From Bradyrhizobium sp. MOS003 (GTDB lineage Bacteria; Pseudomonadota; Alphaproteobacteria; Rhizobiales; Xanthobacteraceae): a DNA stretch of 64,000 nucleotides. The number at the start of each line of letters is the position of its first letter. Positions within the stretch are counted from its first letter, which is position 1. Where the stretch lies: the NCBI RefSeq assembly GCF_003020125.1, contig NZ_PYFW01000001.1:310001-374000 (forward strand), given 5' to 3'. The notes below the pieces were generated by a model. It did not search any database and was not told where the DNA came from. It worked only from the letters and a program-made list of their open reading frames with translations. Both the position numbers and the translations under genes were made by a program. Positions 46,546-55,858 of the stretch are shown here, piece by piece.

Positions 46546-49500
46546 TCCTCGATCCCCAGGCCACCGGCCGCCGACCATTCCTTGATCCGGGCGAGATCGT
46601 CATAGGTGCCGTAGCGGTTGGTCCACATCGGCAGGTTCAGCGAGGTGTAGGGCTGGTTCTCGTCGTCGAAGGCGCGGATCAGCGCCTCTAGCTTCGCCCG
46701 CGCATCGGCGGCTGCGGTGTCCGGTGGGATTGGCTCGTCACTCTTGTTCACCTTGAGCTGGACGATGCGCTCCTCGCCCGCCGGATTGTTGCCGCTGAGC
46801 CGGACATAGACCAGCTGGCTCACCGAGGAGCCGGCGTCGATGTCGGGAAAGCCGCCCTCGCGCAGGATCGTGGCCTCCAGCGTGAGCTGCGGCGACAGGC
46901 CCAGGCGCACCTGCTTGTCGCTCGGCGGCTGGCCGGTCTTGTAGTCGAGGATGGCGTAGCCGCCGCCCTGGCGTCGCTCGATGCGGTCGGCGCGGGCGGA
47001 GAGGCGGAAGCTGCGCTCGCTGTCCAGCCTGATCGAAATCTCGCCACGGGTCTCGGCCTTGATCGCTTTGACCACGTCACGGCGCGCCGTCTCCCATTCG
47101 CCGAACCAGCGCGCGATGCGCTGGAAGCGCGGCCACCACAGCGCCCGCGCCTCGGGCCGCTCCATCAGCGGCGCGAAATGCTTCTCTCCGATCGCGCGCA
47201 GCACGCGGGCGGGATCGTCCGGCAGATGCGTCGCATAGCTCTCCGTGAACTCGCCAATCGCATCGTGGATAGCCGAACCGCGGTCGGCGGCCGAGAGTGG
47301 CATGTCGACGGGATCGAGCCCATCGAGCCGCAGAATGTGCTTTGCGTAGATCGTGTAGGGATCGCGCAGCCAGTCCTCGATTGCGGTGACCGACATCCTG
47401 AGCGGCCGGGTCGCTCGCGGCGGCCGCGGCTCGGGCTGCTTGACCGGCCTGACCTCGTTCGGCTGGTCCAGTGCGCCCGCGAACTTCACATATTTCTCGC
47501 CGGCGCGAACGGCCGCCTTCCAATGACCGTCGCCCGCAACCGCCTCGAGCCGATGCAGGAAGCGCGAAGCCACCGCCGGCGCGCCGCCGGCCTTGGCGGA
47601 ATGGGTCAGGATCACCTCGCCGCCGCCAAGCAGCTGGGCGAAGTCGTGTGCGGAGAGGCCGATGCGGCGCTCCGGAAGATCGAGACCAAGCTCGTGCCGC
47701 ATCGGCCGGCTCAGCCAGGGATCGATGCGCGGCGCCGGTGGCCAGACGCCTTCGATCAGCCCGCCGACGATGATGCGGTCGGCCTGCATCAGGCGCGATT
47801 CCAGCGGTCCGTAGATCTGCAGCCGCGCACCCGGCTTGTCGCGCCGTCGCACCGCGCGGTCGCTGAACGCGGTCTGGAAGAGGTCGGGATAGTCTGGCAG
47901 CGTCACCATCAAGCCGCAGGTCCTGCCGCCGCGCAGGAGATCGTCGAAGGCGCTGGCAAGGGCGAGGCCTTCGCGTTCCTCGAAGGCCAGCGGGATGCCC
48001 TGCTCGTCGCGCGACAGCTCGATCATGATCTCGCGATGGCGGTGCGCGAGCTCGGCGAAGTCGAATGGCTTTGACGATGCGAGGCTCTCGATCGGCGCCA
48101 GCGCCTTCTGCAAAGTGTCGATCAGGGCCTGGATGCGATCGATAGCCTCGGCCTTGAGACGCGCACGGGGCTCGGCCTTGTGGAGCGCGGAAACCTCGCT
48201 GCGCCACAGCTTGGCCAGCTCCTCGCGAAAACGATTGAATTCGCGCAAGAGGCCAGCCGTGCCGGCAGGCGGGCGCGTGCCGCGCAGGACTGCAAGCTCG
48301 AGGTCTTCGATCGCCGCTTTCCATGCGCCAGGCAGCCGGCCGAGCCGGCACAGCGGATGCTTCAGCATCGCCAGCAGCGTCGGCGGCTCCAACCCCTTAG
48401 TGGCGGCTTCCGCTACAAGGCGCGCAAAGACGCCGGCAGGGGTCTCCATCAGCACGTCGCCGCCGGAATCGTCGAACGCCAGATTCCAGCGCGTGAGTGC
48501 GGCCATCACGCGCCGCGCCAGCGCACGGTCGGGCGTCACCAGCGCTGCGGATTTGTCGAGATGCCGTGCCTCGCGCATCGCAATGGCAATAGCGAGCGCT
48601 TCCATCTCCGGGTTGGGAGCTTCGACGACGGCGAGGTTCGTCATGCCGCCCGCGATCTTTGCGGCGACATCCGGCTGCTTCAGCCGGTCGTGCCAGACTT
48701 CCGTCTTGGCGGAGGGCCGCATCGACTCGGATGCGAGCAGATCGCGGCCGCTCTCTGCCGGCGGCTGGAGAATCTCGACGTCGCTGCGCTTGATGCCGAA
48801 ACGATCCAGCAGCGCGTGCAGGGCGTATTGCGGATGGTTCGAGGCCGGATGCTCCGCGAACTTGCCGAGCGAATCACGCACACCGCCGATGCTGCGCCAG
48901 GCATCGTCGTCGAGATCGGTGTCGAGACCCGGCAACACCACGGCGCCATGCGGCAGCGAGGCGACTGCGTGCAGGAATTTCGCGGTCGCCGGCATCGAGC
49001 CGGTCGAACCCGCCGCGATCACGGGGCCATGCGGATGCGCGGTCAGACGTTTGGCTTCCGCCGCGATCAGGAGGTCGCGCCGCGCCGCCGGCTCGATCCG
49101 GTTGATCTCGGCGAGATGACCGGGCCAGGCGATGCGGGCGATGCGCAGGAATTCGAGCGAGTGCTGCCAGTAGCGGTCGAGATTGTCCGGTGCGAGACCG
49201 TCGAGCGCGCTCCAGTCGACGCCGCGCGTCACCATGTCGTCGATCAGCCGCGCGAGGTCGCCTGCGAGCGCCAGCGTCGAAGCGGGTCCGCCGACCACCA
49301 GTGGCGACAGCACCGGCCCCTTGGCCCAGGCCCCGACCAGTTGCGCCAGCGTCAGCCGTCGTTCGAGCTCGCCAAGCCGCGGCGGAATGTCGAGCGGCGT
49401 TGCGCCGGAGAACTGCTCGCCCTCATTGGCGAAAGCGAGCTCGTCCTCGTCGATGTCGCCGAGCGCGACGATGCGCGGCAGCACCACCGCGTCCGCCCCC

Positions 49501-49685
49501 ATCTCGTCGAGGAAGATCTCGCGAACCACGCGCATCGCGCGCCTTGTCGGTAGATACAGCGTGGCATCCGCCAGCCGTGCCGGTTCCTTGCGTGCCTCAA
49601 ATCCGTCGACCAGCCGTCCCTCCAGCAGAGCGGAGACGATCGTGCGCAGGAACGGAACTGAGAGGGGAACGCTGAAGACGCGCAT
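46539..49685 (-). CDS. addB: Double-strand break repair protein AddB
   Basis: 1048 residues from ATG 49685 (MRVFSVPLSVPFLRTIVSAL). It has a degenerate helicase N-terminal half (ALYLPTRRAMRVVREIF) and a C-terminal RecB-family nuclease (GYAILDYKTGQPPSDKQVRLG). The alphaproteobacterial AddB type. The addB-addA overlap supports stoichiometric expression. Confidence 0.94.
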   Translation of the reverse strand: MRVFSVPLSVPFLRTIVSALLEGRLVDGFEARKEPARLADATLYLPTRRAMRVVREIFLDEMGADAVVLPRIVALGDIDEDELAFANEGEQFSGATPLDIPPRLGELERRLTLAQLVGAWAKGPVLSPLVVGGPASTLALAGDLARLIDDMVTRGVDWSALDGLAPDNLDRYWQHSLEFLRIARIAWPGHLAEINRIEPAARRDLLIAAEAKRLTAHPHGPVIAAGSTGSMPATAKFLHAVASLPHGAVVLPGLDTDLDDDAWRSIGGVRDSLGKFAEHPASNHPQYALHALLDRFGIKRSDVEILQPPAESGRDLLASESMRPSAKTEVWHDRLKQPDVAAKIAGGMTNLAVVEAPNPEMEALAIAIAMREARHLDKSAALVTPDRALARRVMAALTRWNLAFDDSGGDVLMETPAGVFARLVAEAATKGLEPPTLLAMLKHPLCRLGRLPGAWKAAIEDLELAVLRGTRPPAGTAGLLREFNRFREELAKLWRSEVSALHKAEPRARLKAEAIDRIQALIDTLQKALAPIESLASSKPFDFAELAHRHREIMIELSRDEQGIPLAFEEREGLALASAFDDLLRGGRTCGLMVTLPDYPDLFQTAFSDRAVRRRDKPGARLQIYGPLESRLMQADRIIVGGLIEGVWPPAPRIDPWLSRPMRHELGLDLPERRIGLSAHDFAQLLGGGEVILTHSAKAGGAPAVASRFLHRLEAVAGDGHWKAAVRAGEKYVKFAGALDQPNEVRPVKQPEPRPPRATRPLRMSVTAIEDWLRDPYTIYAKHILRLDGLDPVDMPLSAADRGSAIHDAIGEFTESYATHLPDDPARVLRAIGEKHFAPLMERPEARALWWPRFQRIARWFGEWETARRDVVKAIKAETRGEISIRLDSERSFRLSARADRIERRQGGGYAILDYKTGQPPSDKQVRLGLSPQLTLEATILREGGFPDIDAGSSVSQLVYVRLSGNNPAGEERIVQLKVNKSDEPIPPDTAAADARAKLEALIRAFDDENQPYTSLNLPMWTNRYGTYDDLARIKEWSAAGGLGIEEW

Positions 49686-49784
49686 GGCTGCCTGATTCGG
49701 AGGATCAGGCGCCAATATAGGGAGGCGGATTCAAATGGATATGGGTGAGCGGAGATCGTCCCCGTTGTTTCCCACCCCACCGCT

Positions 49785-49924
49785 CTCGTGCCCCGGATGC
49801 GGCGCAGCACGCAGTGATGCGCTGCTGAGCCGGGGCCTATTTCCCTTAGTCGAATTTGCGAGTTTTCTGGGTCCCGGCTCTGCGGAGCGGCACTTCGCGC
49901 CGCACCGCGTCCGGGACAAGCGAG
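49785..49924. repeat. Intergenic repeat, family C (full copy 1)
   Basis: About 140 bases: CTCGTGCCCCGGATGCGGCG, a hairpin on GCAGCACGCAGTGATGCGCTGC, then GGTCCCGGCTCTGCGGAGCGG and GCGTCCGGGACAAGCGAG closing the inverted ends. Nearly collinear with 63746-63884. It lies between addB and the nucleotidyltransferase gene. Confidence 0.75.
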
Positions 49925-49929
49925 CAGCC

Positions 49930-50652
49930 CTACGCTACGCTCTCCAGGAACGCCTCTTCCGCGGCGTGCACGGCGTCGGGCGTGCCGACATGCATCCAGA
50001 CGCCGTCGAGGCGGAGGCCGAATAGCCGCTCCTGCTCGCCTGCGCGGTCGAACATCTTCGTCAGCGAGAACTCGCCCTGCGGCGCGCCTTCGAAAATCGA
50101 CGGCGACAGGATCGCAGCGCCGGCATAGACGAACGGAACGACCTCTTTTTCTTTGCGCTTGCGCAGGGCGCCGTCCGGCAGCATGCCGTAATCGCCGCGG
50201 CCGCTATAGCCGATGCTGGTCGCGGTCGGCGCCATAAGCAGCAGGATGTCCATGCGCGCTGGGTCGAAGTTTTCGGCGAGCCGCGTCAAATTGGAGCGCA
50301 CGCCGTCGATCCACAGCGTGTCGGAATTGACGTGGAAGAACGGTGCATCGCCAAGCAGCGGCAACGCCTTGACCACGCCGCCGCCGGTGCCGAGCACCTG
50401 GTCGCGTTCGTCCGAAATCGTCACGCGCGGAAGCTGGCGTGTTGCGACGTGATCGATGATCTGATCCGGCAGGTAATGCACGTTGACCACGGCCTCGGTC
50501 ACGCCGGCCTGGCCGAGCTTGTCGAGCACGTGGTCGAGCAGCGGCTGGCCGGCCACCGGGACCATCGGCTTCGGCATCTTGTCCGTCAACGGACGCATGC
50601 GCAGGCCGAACCCTGCGGCGAGCACCATGGCTTTGGTCGGTTTGACGGACAT
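49930..50652 (-). CDS. MurU-like nucleotidyltransferase
   Basis: 240 residues. Nucleotide-binding signature AMVLAAGFGLRMRPLTDKMPKPMVPVAGQPL (8-38), DGVRSNLTRLAENF, and the substrate loop VNSDTLWIDG. Closest in design to MurU, which converts N-acetylmuramic acid 1-phosphate to UDP-MurNAc in the recycling shortcut. An AmgK-like kinase domain is encoded two genes upstream on the same strand, which supports that role; a general sugar-1-phosphate transferase is the alternative. Confidence 0.82.
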   Translation of the reverse strand: MSVKPTKAMVLAAGFGLRMRPLTDKMPKPMVPVAGQPLLDHVLDKLGQAGVTEAVVNVHYLPDQIIDHVATRQLPRVTISDERDQVLGTGGGVVKALPLLGDAPFFHVNSDTLWIDGVRSNLTRLAENFDPARMDILLLMAPTATSIGYSGRGDYGMLPDGALRKRKEKEVVPFVYAGAAILSPSIFEGAPQGEFSLTKMFDRAGEQERLFGLRLDGVWMHVGTPDAVHAAEEAFLESVA

Positions 50653-50768
50653 CCTTCGCTTTCCAGACCTTTCACGTTCGCGGCGATCCTAACACGAGGA
50701 TCGATCAGCCGCACCGCATCTCAATCGCCTTAACTGCCCGCCGTGACGGTTGTACGACGGGGCTGCCG

Positions 50769-51086
50769 TCATGCCCCGACGGCTGCGGAACGCGCCTTTT
50801 TCTTCTTGTCGCCGACTTTCAGGAAATTGACGCCGACCTGGTCGCCATTGACCCAGGCCAGTTCGCAGCGCCGGTACGCGAGGCCGGTGGACGACAGCAG
50901 CAGAAAGAACTCTTTCAGATGGAGGCCCTCCACCGAGCCGTCGATGGTCAGCTTGGCGCCGGTCTCGGAGACGTCCTCCATGGTGCAGTCGCGCCGCCAG
51001 GTGCCGTCGATCCCCATCATCTGCGCCGAGATCCCGCGCTCGAAAATAACCCGGCTGTTGCCGCGCTGGTCTGCCTTTACCGCCAT
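50769..51086 (-). CDS. PilZ domain protein
   Basis: 105 residues; RGNSR near the start and DVSETGAKLTI fit the RxxxR...D/NxSxxG c-di-GMP binding signature, with a beta-barrel to residue 90 and a Lys-rich tail (DKKKKARSA). A single-domain PilZ is usually a c-di-GMP receptor acting on motility, polysaccharide or cell-cycle partners. Target unknown. Confidence 0.85.
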   Translation of the reverse strand: MAVKADQRGNSRVIFERGISAQMMGIDGTWRRDCTMEDVSETGAKLTIDGSVEGLHLKEFFLLLSSTGLAYRRCELAWVNGDQVGVNFLKVGDKKKKARSAAVGA

Positions 51087-51174
51087 CTGTCCGCTCCAGC
51101 CCTGTATTCATCCGGCTGCCTCGCCGCCAGAATACCGGCGCCTTGGCTAACAGCCGGTAAATCGGAACCCCGAA

Positions 51175-52707
51175 TCAGGCCTTCGGCGGACTTTGGGGCG
51201 GTGGGACGTTGGCAAGGTACCAGTCGCGCAGGGAGCTCAGCGCGGGATGTGCCAGCGAGCGCTGGAGGTAGGTCCAGATCCGCGGCTGGTGACGCAGGTA
51301 GTGCGGCTTGCCGTCGCGGCGGTTGAGGCGGGCGAAGGTGCCGAGCAGGCGCGTGTTCCGCTGTGCCGACATGATGGCATAGAGCTCGGCGAAGCCGGCC
51401 GGATCGAAGCCGGCATCGGCAGCGCGCCGCGCCTTGATGTAGCGCGACAGCAGCGTCAGCTCGACGCTCTCGGGCACGTCGATGCGGGCGTCCTGGAGCA
51501 GCGACACCACGTCGTAGGATTGCGGACCGAGCACGGTGTCCTGAAAATCGATCACGCCGACGCGCGCGATGCCCGTGCGATCCGCAAGCCAGATCAGGTT
51601 GGGCGAGTGATAGTCGCGGATGATCCACGTCTTCGGTGCGGCCAGCGGTTTCTTCAGCAGCTCGCGCCACATCGCGAAAAATTCCGAGCGCGCCGCCGGG
51701 CTCAGCGGCGCGTTGCGATCGGGCAGGTACCATTCCGGCATCAGGCCGATCTCGATCAGCAGCGCCTCGGTATCGAAGACAGGTATGGCGTAGGTCTGAT
51801 CCGCCAGCGGCAGCGTGTCCGGCAGCGTCTGGCCGTGGAGTGCGGCGAGCACATCGGTCGCCGCCTCGTAGCGCTCGGCGATCGGGCGCGGCGGGTCGCC
51901 TTCGACCACGCCTTCGCTGCCGAAATCCTCGGTGATCAGGAAACCATGGTCGAGGTCGGAATGGTGGATGATCGGCGCCGAGATGCCCTGCGCGCGCAGG
52001 CCTTCGTCGATGGCGACGAACGGCTTGACGTTCTCGGCGAGATGCACCGCGGCGCTGTAGGATTTCCCGTTGTATGTCGCAGCACCATCAGGACGCTGCG
52101 GAAAATTCATGAGGATGACGATCTCGTCGTCGCGCAGGAGCCGCGCATAGGATCGGGTCGAGGCATCGCCGGCCATGCGGCGACGCGTGGATTCGAGATA
52201 GCCGGATACGTCGAGGAATTGGCGCAGCGCCTGCAGCCGCGCGATGGTGGCAGCGCTCTTGCCGTAACCGGTGATGTCGGCAGCGCGCGCGTTCGAGCCC
52301 AGTGCGGGGCGATGCGTCAGCGAGATGTCGATGCGATCCTGCGGCATCGCCGACGGCGCACGCTCCGGCCATTCGATCAGGACCAGCGTGGCGTCGGGCA
52401 GCGGTGACAGCCCGATCTCCTCGAGCTCGCTCTCGTCCTCGACGCGATAGAGATCGGCGTGCACCACCGGAAACGGCGGCAGCTCGTAGCCCTGCACCAG
52501 CGTGAAGGTCGGGCTCGGCACTTCCAGCGTCTCGTCGCCGGCGAGGTAGCGGATCAGCGCGCGGGCGGCCGCTGTCTTGCCGGCGCCGAGATCGCCGGTG
52601 AGCGTGATGACGTCGCCGGGGCCGACCAGCAGCGCGAGGTCGGCCATCAATTGCGCAGTGGCCGTCTCGTTGTGAAGCGCGACGGAGAATGTGGTGGGCG
52701 CGCTCAT
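51175..52707 (-). CDS. tsaE: Bifunctional TsaE ATPase / AmgK-like sugar phosphotransferase
   Basis: 510 residues. Residues 1-155 are TsaE, the ATPase of the tRNA t6A37 complex: Walker A TLTGDLGAGKTAAARALIR, SPTFTLVQGY, HADLYRV, LIEWPER. Residues about 165-510 are an APH-fold kinase: GDASTRSYARL, IIRDYHSPNLIWL (catalytic Asp) and VGVIDFQDTVLGPQSYDV (metal Asp), close to AmgK, the MurNAc/GlcNAc anomeric kinase. The fusion joins two unrelated processes and is known in rhizobia. The divL stop overlaps its start by four bases. Confidence 0.9.
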   Translation of the reverse strand: MSAPTTFSVALHNETATAQLMADLALLVGPGDVITLTGDLGAGKTAAARALIRYLAGDETLEVPSPTFTLVQGYELPPFPVVHADLYRVEDESELEEIGLSPLPDATLVLIEWPERAPSAMPQDRIDISLTHRPALGSNARAADITGYGKSAATIARLQALRQFLDVSGYLESTRRRMAGDASTRSYARLLRDDEIVILMNFPQRPDGAATYNGKSYSAAVHLAENVKPFVAIDEGLRAQGISAPIIHHSDLDHGFLITEDFGSEGVVEGDPPRPIAERYEAATDVLAALHGQTLPDTLPLADQTYAIPVFDTEALLIEIGLMPEWYLPDRNAPLSPAARSEFFAMWRELLKKPLAAPKTWIIRDYHSPNLIWLADRTGIARVGVIDFQDTVLGPQSYDVVSLLQDARIDVPESVELTLLSRYIKARRAADAGFDPAGFAELYAIMSAQRNTRLLGTFARLNRRDGKPHYLRHQPRIWTYLQRSLAHPALSSLRDWYLANVPPPQSPPKA

Positions 52708-55208
52708 TCGGCGGCGTCGCGATGCGCCGCCTGGTCGGTCGGGAAGTCACAGATCACGACCGTGCCCCGGCCGACGATCGAATCCACCCGCACGTTACCG
52801 CCATGCAGCTCGACGAAGGAGCGCACCAGCGACAGGCCGAGCCCGGCGCCGCGGTGACGCGAGCCCTGCGAGCGGCTTTCGAACCAGTTGAACACCTTGT
52901 CCTTCATGTCGGCAGGTATTCCAGGCCCGGAATCTGTCACGGTGAAGACCACGCTGCGCTCGGTGCGCCGCGCGCTGATGCCGACGGTGGAATCCTGTGG
53001 AGAAAACCCGACGGCGTTGGCGAGGAGGTTATAGAGCACCTGCACCACGCGCTTCTCGTCGCCGGAGAAGCTGCCGATATCGGGCGCGATCTCGACCTTG
53101 AGACGGATGCGGTCGGTGGCGAGCCGGTCTTGGATACCCTCGGCGGCGAGCTCGATGGCCTTGCTGACGTCGACCGGGCCGAGTTCCAGCTTCATGGCGC
53201 CGGCGTCGATGGTGGCGAGATCGAGGATGTTGTTGGTCAGCGCCAGCAGCGCGTTGGTCGATTTGGTGACGTAGTCGAGATATTCGGCCTGTTTCGGGGT
53301 CAGCGGCCCGGTCGAGGGATCGCTGAGGAAATGCGCGAAGCCGATGATGGTGGTGAGCGGCGAGCGCAGCTCGTAGGAGACGTGGTGGACGAAATCCACC
53401 TTCATCTGGTCGGCAGCCTCCAGCGCCTCGTTGCGCTCGCGCAGCGCGCGCTCGACGTTCTCGGTGTCGGTGATGTCCTGGAAGGTCAGCATGGTGGCGC
53501 CGTCATGCAGCGGCCGGATCATGCCGTCGAGCACGCTGCCGTCCTTGCGCTCCAGCTTGAGCGGCACGTCGGCGCGGCTCTCGATCGAGGTGACGGCCTC
53601 GCGGATCTGGCGCCAGACCGTGGGGTCGTCGAACAGCTGATGGCACCAGCCTTCCACCGTCTGGATGTGCGGCTCGTCGCGCATGGCATCGCTCGACAGC
53701 TTCCACATCCGGACGAAGGCCGGATTGAACAATTGCGCCTTGCCGTTGCTGCCGAACACCGCGACGCCCTCGGCGAGGCTGTCCAGCGTCTCGCGCTGGA
53801 CCCGGATCATGCCGTCGAAGCGGCGGGCGAGCTCCAGGCTCTCGGTGACGTCGTCGAACAGATAAGTGACGCCGCCTTCCGGGTTCGGCGTGGTGACCAC
53901 CGAGAGCGCGCGGCCGTCGGGCAGGTACCAGGTGTCCTTGGTGGTCTCGACCGCGCGATAGGCCTCGTGCAGCTTGGATTTCCAGGCGCGGAAGTCCGGC
54001 TGCTCCGGCAGCTTTCGCGCAGCGCGGAGCTTATCCAGCACGCTGGAATCGTCGGGATTGGCGTCGAGGAAGGTGCGGTCGAGGTCCCACAGCCGGCGGT
54101 AGGAATCATTGTAGAAGGCGAGCCGGCGCTGACCGTCGAACACGGCAACGCCGGAGGAGAGCTGGTCGAGCGTACGGCGATGCGCCTCCGCCATCCGCAC
54201 CAGCGCCGAGCTGAGCGCATCCGCCTCGCTGGCGTCGATGGCGACGCCGACGCTGCCGCGGCCGACATTGACCGCGCGCACGTCGTAGATTCGGCGCTCG
54301 CCGCTGACCACGATCGGCAGCCGCGCGTTGAAATTGGCGGTGTCCTTCAGTCCCCGCTCCATCGCGGTGCGGTCGGCGCTGTCGAGCAGCTCCAGCTTGC
54401 GCTCCTGCGCATCGGTGACGTTGTTCGCCTCGGTGGCGCGGACATAGGCCGGGTTGGCGTAGGTCAGCGCCCCGTTCTCGCCCTTGGCCCAGATCGGCCA
54501 GGGTGCGTTGGCGGCGAAGCCGCGCAGCATCTCGGTCTCGTCGGAGAGTGCGTTGTAGCGAAGATTGGTCTCGGCCAGATCGCGGCGCAGTCCCGAGAGT
54601 TCGCGAATCCGGACAATGGCCTGGCCGCCGATGGCGCGGCCGATGGCCTCGAGCGTGTGGCCATGCGCGGTCGTGAGGGTCAGCTGGAACCCGTCGCCGC
54701 GGTCACGCAGCGCGTCGACGGCATGATCCATCTGGAGCGCGGGTTCCGGCGGCAGCCAGGTTCCGAAGGCGAGCACGCGTTGCGGCGAGGAGTCGCGCGG
54801 CAGCACCAGCGAGACGTCGCCGGAGATCTGCGCGCGACTGTCGCCTGCGGGCCAGGAGATCAGGATCTGCGGCTCGGCAAACAGCAGGGCGCCGAAGCGG
54901 TCGGCCTGGAGCTGGAGTTCCCCGATTCGGGCACGCAGCCGCGCCTCGTTCTTCGCCGTGCGCACGCGCGTGCGCATCAACAGGATCGCGGCCATCACCG
55001 AGAAACCGAGCAAGGCCAGCGCGGTGGCGAGCACCGCGAGTTCCTGCCGGTTGAAATCCAGCATGATGGAGAGGGTGTCGATGAGGTCGGCCGCCTCGGC
55101 CGGCGCAGCCGGCAGCAGCGCTGCAAGAGCGCTTCCCAACAGGCCGTTGCGCACGAGCGATGTGCACGACAGCAGCGTCCGACGCATCGACACGATCACG
55201 CCTGACAT
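52704..55208 (-). CDS. divL: DivL-like PAS sensor pseudokinase (Tyr in place of phospho-His)
   Basis: 834 residues from ATG 55208. Two N-terminal membrane segments flank a short loop (about 10-70), followed by several PAS domains (about 200-560). The dimerisation helix reads FVHHVSYELRSPLTTIIGF, in which Tyr612 replaces the histidine of the usual SHELR. The ATPase part is complete (VVQVLYNLLANAVGFS, DSGPGIP, GAGLGLSLV). This is the hallmark of DivL, which in Caulobacter controls CckA and the CtrA cell-cycle pathway at the pole. Position next to tsaE agrees with alphaproteobacterial synteny. Longer start at 55265 is possible. Confidence 0.88.
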   Translation of the reverse strand: MSGVIVSMRRTLLSCTSLVRNGLLGSALAALLPAAPAEAADLIDTLSIMLDFNRQELAVLATALALLGFSVMAAILLMRTRVRTAKNEARLRARIGELQLQADRFGALLFAEPQILISWPAGDSRAQISGDVSLVLPRDSSPQRVLAFGTWLPPEPALQMDHAVDALRDRGDGFQLTLTTAHGHTLEAIGRAIGGQAIVRIRELSGLRRDLAETNLRYNALSDETEMLRGFAANAPWPIWAKGENGALTYANPAYVRATEANNVTDAQERKLELLDSADRTAMERGLKDTANFNARLPIVVSGERRIYDVRAVNVGRGSVGVAIDASEADALSSALVRMAEAHRRTLDQLSSGVAVFDGQRRLAFYNDSYRRLWDLDRTFLDANPDDSSVLDKLRAARKLPEQPDFRAWKSKLHEAYRAVETTKDTWYLPDGRALSVVTTPNPEGGVTYLFDDVTESLELARRFDGMIRVQRETLDSLAEGVAVFGSNGKAQLFNPAFVRMWKLSSDAMRDEPHIQTVEGWCHQLFDDPTVWRQIREAVTSIESRADVPLKLERKDGSVLDGMIRPLHDGATMLTFQDITDTENVERALRERNEALEAADQMKVDFVHHVSYELRSPLTTIIGFAHFLSDPSTGPLTPKQAEYLDYVTKSTNALLALTNNILDLATIDAGAMKLELGPVDVSKAIELAAEGIQDRLATDRIRLKVEIAPDIGSFSGDEKRVVQVLYNLLANAVGFSPQDSTVGISARRTERSVVFTVTDSGPGIPADMKDKVFNWFESRSQGSRHRGAGLGLSLVRSFVELHGGNVRVDSIVGRGTVVICDFPTDQAAHRDAAE

Positions 55209-55399
55209 AGTTGCCCCAAGACCGCACGAATTTACACGCGGCGACCCCCGTCGCGTGCGAATCAAACGACAATACCCTCACCGTGACTCCGCCGGTAAGA
55301 GTCCAGATCGTGAACGCAAAGGCGGCCTCTAAAAAATGCCGGGCGAGGGGTTCCAACTCATGTGAGTCGTCGGGATGATTCGGCTGGAGCTGTCGTGCG

Positions 55400-55858
55400 T
55401 TAGCGGCCGGTCGAGCCGAATCCGCCGGCGCCGCGATCGGTCACGGACAATGTCGCGACGGGAACCAGCGCGGCCTGCACCACGGGGGCGATCACCATCT
55501 GAGCGATGCGCTCGCCGCGCTTGATCACGAACGGCGCCGCGCCGTGGTTGATCAGGATCACCTTGATCTCGCCGCGATAATCCGCGTCGATCGTACCCGG
55601 CGAGTTCAGCACGGTGACACCGTGCTTGGCGGCAAGCCCCGAGCGCGGCCGCACCTGCGCCTCGTGCCCGCCCGGCAGTGCGATCGCAAGGCCGGTCGGC
55701 ACCAGCGCATATTGACCGGGGGCGAGCGTCATCGGCTCGCTCTCAGGCACCGCGGCCATCAGATCGAGCCCTGCGGCGTCAGCCGTTTGATAGGCCGGCA
55801 GTGCCAGGCCTTCGGCGTGTGCCAGTTGCTGCAGTTCGACGGTGACCTCGGTGCTCAA
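55400..55858 (-). CDS. dut: dUTP diphosphatase
   Basis: 152 residues with the five trimeric dUTPase motifs: [46 protein letters not shown], and the C-terminal [11 protein letters not shown] arm. It hydrolyses dUTP to dUMP. Its start overlaps the coaBC stop by four bases, an old pairing in bacteria. Confidence 0.97.
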   Translation of the reverse strand: MSTEVTVELQQLAHAEGLALPAYQTADAAGLDLMAAVPESEPMTLAPGQYALVPTGLAIALPGGHEAQVRPRSGLAAKHGVTVLNSPGTIDADYRGEIKVILINHGAAPFVIKRGERIAQMVIAPVVQAALVPVATLSVTDRGAGGFGSTGR

